The translations under genes and the position numbers were made by a program. 48,035 nt of DNA. Source: Flavobacterium sp. (GTDB lineage Bacteria > Bacteroidota > Bacteroidia > Flavobacteriales > Flavobacteriaceae). This document shows positions 6,254 through 15,500 of the stretch, one piece after another. The notes under the pieces were generated by a model. The model searched no databases, had not been told where the DNA came from, and saw only the letters and a program-made list of their open reading frames with translations. Every line of letters begins with the position of its first letter. The first letter of the stretch is position 1. The stretch spans positions 1-48,035 of the forward strand of contig NZ_SEBR01000025.1 of NCBI RefSeq assembly GCF_004295795.1, given 5' to 3'.

Positions 6254-7897
6254 ATGAAAAAGCTACTTTTTATAGTCGCTTTGTTTTCGGGTTTCACGTG
6301 TTTTTCACAACAGGACGCGTGGGTTTATTTTTCCGATAAGCAAAACGCCCAGTTCTACCTCGACAATCCGCTCGAAATGTTGACGCAACGCGCGCTCGAC
6401 AGGCGAACAGCCCAAAATATTTCCCTCAATTCGACAGATGTTCCCGTAACGCAATCCTATATCGATCAGGTCGAGGCTGCCACAGGCGTTTCGGTGTTGG
6501 CGAAATCCAAGTGGCTCAATGCGGTGCATGTGAGAGGAACGCAGGCGAACATCAATGGTTTGCTGGCCCTTTCGTTCGTTTCCTCGATTGATTTTGCAGA
6601 TGATTCGCTGGACACCACAGCCGACAAAAAATTGGCCAAAAAAGAAATTCCGACGGTTTCGAACCCGAATCATCAAACGGGAAAGACATTGGAAGCACTG
6701 GTCAGTTTCAACTATGGAAATTCGGCCAACCAAATCCAGATGCTCAACGGACATTTGCTGCACCAACAGGATTTCACGGGCACGGGCAAAATGATCGCCG
6801 TTCTCGATGCCGGTTTTCCCGGAGTCAACACGGCCGCGCCTTTCCAACGACTTTGGGACAACAATCTGATCCTGGGCGGATACAATTTCCCTGACGGAAA
6901 CGAGGATATTTTTACAAGAAACAACCACGGAACGCTCGTGCTTTCCACGATGGGCGGCTTTGTCGACAACCAACTGGTCGGGACGGCTCCGGATTCCCAA
7001 TATTATCTATTTATCACCGAAGCGATCGAATACGAAAATCCGGTCGAGGAATCGTATTGGGTCGAAGCCGCTGAAATGGCTGACAGTCTTGGCGTTGACG
7101 TGATCAATACGTCTTTGGGCTACAAGATTTACGACAATCCGGCTTACAGTTATACGTATGCCGAAAGAAACGGCACGAAAGCTTTCATTTCCCGCGGTGC
7201 CGACGCGGCTTTTTCCAAAGGAATGGTCGTCGTGGTCTCGGCCGGGAACGACGGTAATTCCGATACGGACAATTTTGTGAGCGTTCCCGCAGATGCGATC
7301 AACGTCTTGACGATAGGCGCGGTAACAGCCACAGAAAATTACGCAAGCTTCAGTTCGATCGGACCGACAACCGACGGTCGCGTGAAACCCGATGTCTGCG
7401 CACGCGGACAAGGCGCAACGGTTTCGAGTGCGGCCGGAACGATCACGACCGCAAACGGAACCTCGTTTTCAAGCCCGATCATGGCCGGAATGATCGCCAC
7501 TTTTTGGTCGGCGGTCCCGAGTTTGACGAATCAGCAGGTTGTCGATTTCGTAAAACAGTCCGCCGATTTGTTCGCTAATCCGACAGCTTTCAAGGGTTAT
7601 GGCGTTCCCGATTTCAATCTGGCGCTACAAAATGCTTTGTCGGTCGACCAAAATCTGCAGCAAAAATTCACGATCTGGCCAAATCCTGTCAAAAATACGA
7701 TCCACTTCGAACTTCCGAACCATTCCGAAACGGCTAAGCTTGAGGTTTACAACCAACTCGGACAACTCGTTTTGAGCAAAAATATAGAAGCGCAACAGTC
7801 CGATCTCGATTGCAGCGAACTCGCTTCGGGAATTTACGTCTACAGTTTCGTGACCTCGGGTGCGAGACAATCGGGAAAATTCATCAAAAGTCGATGA
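6254..7897 (+). CDS. T9SS-secreted S8 family serine peptidase (subtilase)
   Basis: A 547-residue secreted endopeptidase. Residues 1-19 are a signal peptide ending at FSQ. The catalytic triad is visible: D185 in MIAVLDAGFPG, H225 in NNHGTLV and S404 in NGTSFSSPIMAG; the SAGNDG motif (around residue 329) is also typical of subtilisins. Residues from about 475 to the end (IWPNPVKNTIHFE...LEVYNQLGQLV...LASGIYVYSF...GKFIKS) form a type A T9SS sorting domain, so the protein should cross the outer membrane by type IX secretion and lose this tail. The next gene starts inside its stop codon (ATGA overlap), which suggests translational coupling with the flavoenzyme. The substrate is unknown. Confidence 0.93.
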   Translation: MKKLLFIVALFSGFTCFSQQDAWVYFSDKQNAQFYLDNPLEMLTQRALDRRTAQNISLNSTDVPVTQSYIDQVEAATGVSVLAKSKWLNAVHVRGTQANINGLLALSFVSSIDFADDSLDTTADKKLAKKEIPTVSNPNHQTGKTLEALVSFNYGNSANQIQMLNGHLLHQQDFTGTGKMIAVLDAGFPGVNTAAPFQRLWDNNLILGGYNFPDGNEDIFTRNNHGTLVLSTMGGFVDNQLVGTAPDSQYYLFITEAIEYENPVEESYWVEAAEMADSLGVDVINTSLGYKIYDNPAYSYTYAERNGTKAFISRGADAAFSKGMVVVVSAGNDGNSDTDNFVSVPADAINVLTIGAVTATENYASFSSIGPTTDGRVKPDVCARGQGATVSSAAGTITTANGTSFSSPIMAGMIATFWSAVPSLTNQQVVDFVKQSADLFANPTAFKGYGVPDFNLALQNALSVDQNLQQKFTIWPNPVKNTIHFELPNHSETAKLEVYNQLGQLVLSKNIEAQQSDLDCSELASGIYVYSFVTSGARQSGKFIKSR

Positions 7898-8835
7898 ACA
7901 GGATTACCCAACTTTTCAAAATCCAGTATCCGATCGTCCAGGCCGGAATGATCTGGAACAGCGGTTGGCGCTTGGCCAGTGCGGTAAGCAATGCCGGCGG
8001 ACTCGGAATCATAGGCGCTGGCTCGATGTATCCCGACGTACTTCGCCAACACATCCAAAAATGCAAAGCGGCGACTGACAAGCCGTTTGGCGTGAATGTT
8101 CCGATGCTGTATCCGAATCTCGACGAAATCATCGACATCATCGTGGAAGAAGATGTCAAAATCGTTTTTACATCTGCCGGAAATCCAAAAACCTATACTT
8201 CGTTTCTCAAGGAAAAAGGCATCACGGTGGTTCATGTCGTGAGCAGTTCCAAATTCGCATTGAAATCTCAGGAAGCCGGAGTAGATGCGGTCGTGGCCGA
8301 AGGTTTTGAAGCCGGCGGACACAACGGTCGAGAGGAAACAACCACGTTTACGCTACTTCCGATGGTGAAGCAAAAAGTGACGATCCCGATCATTGCGGCG
8401 GGCGGAATCGCAACGGGAAAAGGCATGTTGGCGGCAATGGTTTTGGGTGCCGATGGCGTTCAGGTGGGAAGTCGTTTTTGTGCCTCCGAAGAATCGTCGG
8501 CACATGATAATTTCAAGAACGCGATAGTTGCGCTCGACGAAGGACAAACCCACGTCACGCTTAAGGAATTGGCGCCCGTGCGGCTGATCAAGAATAAATT
8601 TTTCGAAGATATCGTCGATCTGTATACTAAAACACCATCGGTTGACGATTTAAAGACATTGCTTGGCCGTGCGCGCGCCAAAAAAGGTATGTTTGAAGGC
8701 GATTTGAACGAAGGCGAGCTCGAGATCGGACAGATTTCGGGTTTGATCGACGACATTAAGCCGGCGGCGAAGATCGTTGCCGATATGATGGCCGAGTTCG
8801 AATCGGCGAAAAGTGAAATGATAAATCTGCAGTAA
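7894..8835 (+). CDS. Nitronate monooxygenase-like flavin-dependent oxidoreductase
   Basis: The start at 7894 gives 313 residues and overlaps the preceding stop by four bases; a longer frame from 7810 would overlap the subtilase by 88 nt. Seen: the N-terminal IQYPIVQAGMIWNSGWRLASAVSNAGGLGIIGAG typical of the NMO/FabK (2-nitropropane dioxygenase) TIM-barrel family, the AEGFEAGGHNG motif with H143, and the FMN-phosphate site AAGGIATGKGMLAAMVLGADGVQVGSRF. Members oxidise nitronates or act as enoyl-ACP reductase II, and sequence alone does not separate the two. No signal peptide is visible, so it should be cytoplasmic, which makes its coupling to two exported proteins notable. Confidence 0.85.
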   Translation: MNRITQLFKIQYPIVQAGMIWNSGWRLASAVSNAGGLGIIGAGSMYPDVLRQHIQKCKAATDKPFGVNVPMLYPNLDEIIDIIVEEDVKIVFTSAGNPKTYTSFLKEKGITVVHVVSSSKFALKSQEAGVDAVVAEGFEAGGHNGREETTTFTLLPMVKQKVTIPIIAAGGIATGKGMLAAMVLGADGVQVGSRFCASEESSAHDNFKNAIVALDEGQTHVTLKELAPVRLIKNKFFEDIVDLYTKTPSVDDLKTLLGRARAKKGMFEGDLNEGELEIGQISGLIDDIKPAAKIVADMMAEFESAKSEMINLQ

Positions 8836-9303
8836 ATGAAAAAATTAGGAGTGGCGTTGTTTTTCGTGGTTTTGTTCGGATGTTTTTCGGCGAAAGCCCA
8901 AGATCTCAACACCAAAAGGAAAGAAGATGTCGGCAAGGTTTTCAAGTTTCTGTCGACGGGTTTCAGCGTGATGGAAAAGGACGAAAAAGGGAATTGGGGA
9001 AAGTGGTCTGCGCTCAAGCCGTCCAACATCGTCATTTCGCTTGACACCAAGAAAGGCCGCATCGTCGTGTATTCACAGGAAGTGCAACTTTATGACATCA
9101 TCAGCTACGAACAGATACAGGAAACCGAAAACGACATCGTGTATCCGTTCACCTGTACCGACGACGATGGCATGCCTTTCACGGTTTCCCTGATCGAACG
9201 CAAGAAACAGGGAAGTCGCAAACAGTTGTATATCAACCAGAAAAATGTGGTAATCGTCTACAACATCGAAAATTTTCCCGATAAGAATATCAAAGTCGAT
9301 TGA
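8836..9303 (+). CDS. Small exported protein of unknown function
   Basis: The ATG directly follows the stop of the flavoenzyme (TAAATG), so it is very probably translated from the same mRNA. The 155-residue product has a signal peptide ending at SAKAQ (residue about 22) and a charged, soluble mature part with alternating beta-like segments (RIVVYSQEVQLYDIISYEQ; LYINQKNVVIVYNI). There is no lipobox, sorting tail or recognisable catalytic motif. I do not recognise a family. It is the third and last gene of the subtilase operon. Confidence 0.75.
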   Translation: MKKLGVALFFVVLFGCFSAKAQDLNTKRKEDVGKVFKFLSTGFSVMEKDEKGNWGKWSALKPSNIVISLDTKKGRIVVYSQEVQLYDIISYEQIQETENDIVYPFTCTDDDGMPFTVSLIERKKQGSRKQLYINQKNVVIVYNIENFPDKNIKVD

Positions 9304-9534
9304 ATCCATTTTTTGTGTAATTTGCCAGCGGTGAAAACCGGTACCTGCGTTGCCCCAAATCGACCCATTGCCGAAAAATCCCCAAGTGTTTTCTGTTAAT
9401 GATTTTGTTCATAACATTGGTTTTTTGGACAGAGTCAATTGTTTATTTTAACTAATATTAACAAGTGTTTTGCGAGCGAATGTGAATGTTTTCAGGTTTG
9501 TTCGGAAAACGCGTCAACGGCTTGCGGTATTTTG

Positions 9535-9542
9535 TACTTTTG
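9535..9542 (+). promoter_or_regulatory. Predicted -7 box for the adhesin operon
   Basis: TACTTTTG at 9535-9542 fits TAnnTTTG and is the best match in the 288-bp gap before the giant gene. The leader to the ATG at 9592 would be about 45 nt. Apart from AT-rich stretches I see nothing else in this gap. Confidence 0.55.
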
Positions 9543-9591
9543 TGCGAAATTGCTGTAGGAATTTCGGGATTTTACAGCCGTCCTTTTGCTT

Positions 9592-12500
9592 ATGAGGAAG
9601 ACTACTATCGCTAAACTAACATACTTTTTCTTTTTTTGGATCCTTTTGGTGGCAGGGACAGAATCGGCGTTTTCACAATGCCCGACGATTTCCAATCCAA
9701 ACCAATCGTTCTGTGATTTGCAGTCGCCAACAATCGAAAGTCTTGCTGCTACCAACACTGGCGGCGGCGTCGTTTGGTACACTTCGGCTTCTGGCGGAAC
9801 GGCGCTTCCCGCAGGATCTGACCTTGTAAACGGACAAACTTATTACGCGAGCAACACTGCCAATACGTGTACACCTCGCCCAAGCGTGAACGTCGTGATC
9901 TACACCAAACCTACCGGACTGAACTTCCAGGGCGTTTGCGTCGACAATCCGGTGAACGCCACTATCGCGAACCTTCAGGCGACGGGGAATAACATCCAAT
10001 GGTACACGACTCCAACAGGCGGTGCGCCACTTGCGCCGACAACCGTCCTAAACGACAATACTTTTTATTACGCGAGCCAGACGAATCCGAACACGGGCTG
10101 CGAGACTTCTCGTTTTTCGGTTTTGGTCAATATTGGTGTGGTTCCGGTTCCTATCGGTCCGGCGATCCAGACTTTCTGTAACCTTTCCGGAAATCCTCCA
10201 ACCGTGGCGAATCTTACGCCCGGCGGATCAAGTTACAACTGGTATGCGACTCCCACTTCGGTTTTGGTCTTGCCTCCGAATACGCCTTTGGTGAACGGCG
10301 GAACGTACTATGCGACGTCGGTCGATCCGCCTTGCGAGAGCGCGAACAGACTGGAAGTCACGGTAAATCTGATCAATCCGAACAACGCCGGAACCGACGG
10401 CACTTTCCAAATCTGTCAAAACGAAACGGCAACTTCGCCACCTGTAAACCTTTTCTCATTTTTGGGCAATTCCCCGAATACGGGCGGAACCTGGACCGGG
10501 CCGTTTCCTACGACCGGCGGCTATTTGGGAACTTTGAACCTTTCAGGACTTACGCTCGCGGGAAGTCCTTACGTGTTTACCTATAATGTCGGCGCGACGC
10601 AGTGTCCGCAAGATGATGCTACCGTCACGATTACGGTTTTGCCTTTGCCGACTGCTGCGATTGCTGCCAATACCACGATTTGTTCGGGTCAATCGGCGAC
10701 GGTGACTTTTACGGGAACGCCGAATGCTGTCGTGACCTATAACGTAAATGGAGGCGCGAACCAGACCATTACGCTGAACGCGTCCGGAACGGCGACAATC
10801 ACGCAAACTTACATCGCCACGACTGTTTACAACTTGGTGAGCGTAACGTCAAATGGCACAAATACTTGTACGCAAACGCTCAACAGTTCGATCACGATCA
10901 CGGTTTTGCCTTTGCCGACCGCGACAATCGCATCCAACCAAAGCGTTTGTTTGGGACAATCAGCAACGGTCACGATAACGGGAACTCCGAATTCGACCGT
11001 AACTTATACTGTAAACGGCGGGCCGAGTCAGACTATTACGCTGAATGCATCGGGCACGGCAGTTATCACCGGAACTTATTCGGCTACGACCGTCATCAAC
11101 CTTGTCAGCATCACATCTTCGGGAACTCCGGGCTGTTCGCAACCTTTGACGGGTTCGGTCACGATTACCATTGTTCCGGCTCCTACCGCTACGATCGCAA
11201 CTTCCCAAAGTGTTTGTCCTGGCGGAAGTGCGACGGTAACTTTTACGGGAACGCCAAATGCGACGGTGAATTACACGATCAACGGAGGTACGCCGGCGAG
11301 CATCGTGCTGAACGCATCCGGAACAGCTTCTTTCACACAAACTTATACGGCCACGACAACTTATTCGTTGGTCAGCGTGACTACGGGCGGCACTACTTCT
11401 TGTACGCAAAACGTCTTCGGAACGGTCGTCATCACTGTGCTTCCGCTTCCCTCTGTGGCGATCACGGCAAGCCAGACGATTTGTCCCGGGCAAAGTGCCA
11501 CGGTGAATTTTACGGGAACGGCAAACGCGACGGTGACTTATACGATCAACGGCGGACCGAACCAGACGATTACCTTGAACGCGTCGGGAACGGCGTCCAT
11601 CACGAATACTTACACCGCCACGACGACGTTTTCACTTGTCAGCGTAGCGTCCGGTGGCACTCCGAGTTGTACCGGTCCGGCTTCGGGCTCGGTCGTGATC
11701 ACGGTTGTTCCGCCTCCAACGGTGAATATTTTCTCGAATCAGACGGTCTGCGCCGGACAACAAGCAACGGTCACTTTCAGTGGAACGCCTTTCGCTGTCG
11801 TGACTTATACCGTAAACGGAGGCGCGCCTCAAACCGTTACTTTGGACGGTTCGGGACTTTTCCAACTTACGCAGACATTCAACGCAACAACGACTTTCAC
11901 GTTGGTGAGCGCCTCTACTGGCGGAACTCCAAGTTGCAGCCAACCGCAAACGGGCTCGATCACCATTACGGTGATTCAACCGCCAACGGTAACAATCGCA
12001 TCCGACCAAACGATTTGCTCCGGACAACAAGCGACGGTGACATTTACGGGAACGCCTAACGCGACGGTAACTTATACGATCAACGGCGGTCCGAATTTGA
12101 CGATTGTCCTCAACGCGGCAGGAACGGCTTCGATCACGGGAACTTACACAGCCACCACGGTTTTCACTTTGGTGAGCATTTCGGCAAACGGGCCAACTTC
12201 TTGCGTCCAACCAATTTCGGGCACGGTCACCATTACTGTCGTACCGCTTCCGACTGCGACAATCGCATCCGACCAAACGATCTGTTCAGGCCAGCAAGCG
12301 ACGGTCACATTTACGGGAACTCCAAACGCCATTGTCGCTTACGCGGTAAACGGCGGAGTAAGCCAGACAATCACGCTTGACGCAACCGGGACGGCGACAA
12401 CCACCCAAACTTATACTGCGACAACGATTTACACCTTGGTCAGTGTCTCAACAGGCGGAACACCATCGTGTTTCCAAACGGCAACGGGAACGGTCACCAT

Positions 12501-15500
12501 TACGGTAGTACCGCCACCAACGGTAACGATTGCTGCAGATGCCACGATTTGTCCTGGCGGAAGCGCAACAGTAACTTTTACCGGAACTCCGAATGCAACG
12601 GTGACTTACACGATCAACGCAGGCGCGCCCCAAACGATAACTTTTAACGCATCCGGAACGGCATCGATTACGAACACTTACACCGTAACGACAGTTTTCG
12701 CTTTGGTGGATATCACTTCTGGCGGAACTCCTTCTTGTACACAGCCGATTTCGGGAACGGTCACGATTACAGTCGTGCCACCACCGACTGTTACGATTGC
12801 TTCGGATGAAACGATCTGTCCGGGAGAAAGCGCAACAATCACGTTTACCGGAACGCCAAACACTGTCGTGACCTACACGGTCAATGGCGGTCCGAACCAA
12901 CAAATTACGCTTGACGCCTCCGGAAACGCGAGCATCACACAAGTCTACACCGAAACGACAGTCTACACTTTGGTAAGTGCGACGACTTCGGGAACGCCAG
13001 CTTGTACGCAGCCACTATCGGGAACTGTCACGATCACGGTTGTTCCGGCTCCGACGGCTACAATCGCAGCCGACGCGACAGTGTGTCCGGGCGATACTGC
13101 GACAATCACATTTACGGGAACGCCAGGCGCGATCATCACTTATACGGTTACGCCGGGCGGAACGCAAACCATCACGCTTGACGCGAACGGAATCGCCACG
13201 ATCACCCAGGCATTTTCGGCCACGACCGTCTTTACTTTGGTAAGCGCGGCCACAACGGGAACTCCGGGTTGCAGCCAACCTGTTTCGGGAACGGTAACAA
13301 TTACAGTGCAACAGTTGCCAACTGTCACGATCGCAGCCGACCAAACGATTTGCGCGGGCGAATTCGCGTCTGTGACTTTTACGGGAACACCCAACGCGGT
13401 CGTTACTTACTCCGTAAATCCTCCGGGAACGAACCTGACTGTAACGCTCGATGCTTTGGGTGTAGCAACAATCGGTCAGATTTTCAACGAAACGACCGTT
13501 TTCACATTGCTTTCGGTAAGCACTGGCGGAACGACGACTTGTCCGGTAACGGTAAGCGGAACGGCGACAATCACTGTTGTACCACTTCCCACGGCGACGA
13601 TTTCTGCGGACGGAAACGAGACGATCTGTTCGGGAACAAGCGCAACCGTGATTTTCACGGGAACGCCGGGCGCGGTCGTAACTTATACTGTCAACGGCGG
13701 AACTCCGGCTCTGACCGTGACACTCGACGCTTCGGGAACGGCAACTGTAACTCCAACTTTAACCGGAACATCGACTTTCGAACTCATAAGCGCGGCTTTG
13801 GGAACGTGCGTGCAAAATCTTACGGGAAGTGTCGTGGTTACCGTTTTGGATGGACCGAATGCGGGCAGCGACAACGGAAATGCGCAGGTTTGTACCGACG
13901 CGACACCTTTCGACCTTATCAATTTCCTCGGACCTGACGCAGAACCAGGCGGTGTCTGGACGCCAACTTTGGCCAGCGGAACGGGAATCTTCAATCCTGC
14001 AGTCGATCCTGCCGGAACGTATACTTACACTTTGAACGCGAATGCGCCTTGCCCGCCAGATACGGCAACGGTGACGGTGAGCTTTATTCCGCCGGTAAAT
14101 GCGGGCGACGACAACACTTTGGACGTTTGTTCGAACAGCAATCCGCAAGATCTTTTCCTATTGCTGGGTCCGAACGCCCAAACAGGCGGCACGTGGACTC
14201 CGGCATTGGCAAGCGGCACGGGAATTTTCAATCCTGCGGTCGATCCGTCAGGAACATATACTTACACGATCGCAGGGAATTTCACTTGCGGAAACGATAG
14301 CGCGACCGTAATAGTAACCGTTACGCCAGGTCCGAATGCGGGCGAAGACGGAACGCTTACACTTTGCATAGACAGTGCGCCTCAGGATTTGATCAACTCA
14401 CTCAACGGAACACCCCAGGTAGGAGGAACGTGGTCGCCGGCCTTGGCTAGTGGAACGGGCGTTTTCAATCCGGCGGTAGATGCTGCGGGCGTCTATACTT
14501 ATACTTTTATCGGATCACAGCCTTGCGATAACGATTCGGCGACGGTTACTGTTACGGTAAACCCGATTCCGGATGCAGGTGAGAGCGCGAACGCAGTGCT
14601 TTGTTCGAGTTACGATCCGGTTGATTTGACGACTTTACTTGGCGGAACACCTCAAGCGGGCGGAACCTGGACTCCGGCTTTGGCCAGCGGCACGAATATC
14701 TTCGATCCTGCGGTCGATCCTTCCGGAACTTATACTTACACGGTTGGCGGTGGTTTCTGCTCGACAGATACGGCCACTTTGACAATCCAGGTTTTCCCGG
14801 CTCCAAATGCCGGCGCGGACGGAAACCTCACGCTGTGTGTCACCTCGACTTCGGTAGATTTGACAACGGCGCTCGACGGAACACAAGGCGCAGGAACATT
14901 CTCTGACGACGACAACACAGGCGCGTTGAACGGAACGATTTTCAATCCGTCGACGGTTGGTGCGGGCACTTATCACTTCACTTATACGGTTACAGGCGGC
15001 GTCGCTCCTTGCGAAACAGATACGGCTTTGGTCACGGTCGTGGTCGATCCGGCGGCGAACGCGGGCACTTTCTCCGGCATCCAAACGGTTTGTCCGTCTT
15101 TCGGAACTTTCGATTTGTTCAACTTGCTTGACAACGAGGTGACAGGCGGCACGTGGACAGACCAAAATGGCATCGCGATCGTGAATCCGCTTGACGTGAG
15201 CACGATCATTCCGGGCACTTATACTTTCATTTACAGCATTGCGAATTCTTGTGGCACCGATTCGGAAAACGTCCAATTGACTATCACCCCGAATCCGACG
15301 TTGACCAACGCGAACATTCAGGTAGTAACACCAGTTTGCGTCGGACAAAGCACAACGGTGAATTTCACCGGAATGGACAACGGCACTTACACGTTGAACT
15401 ACGATTTGTCGGGAGCGAACGTGTTGACGAATCAAACGGTTCTTTTGACGATCGCGTCCGGAAACGGAAGTATTTCAATCGACGGAACGAGCATTCCGAA

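Noticed and set aside
10866..12059. 397-codon alternative frame inside the adhesin repeats
   Set aside because: It is long only because the repeat units share the same reading phase. Its composition (many H, R, N, D) is that of a frame-shifted repeat, and the main frame continues cleanly on both sides.
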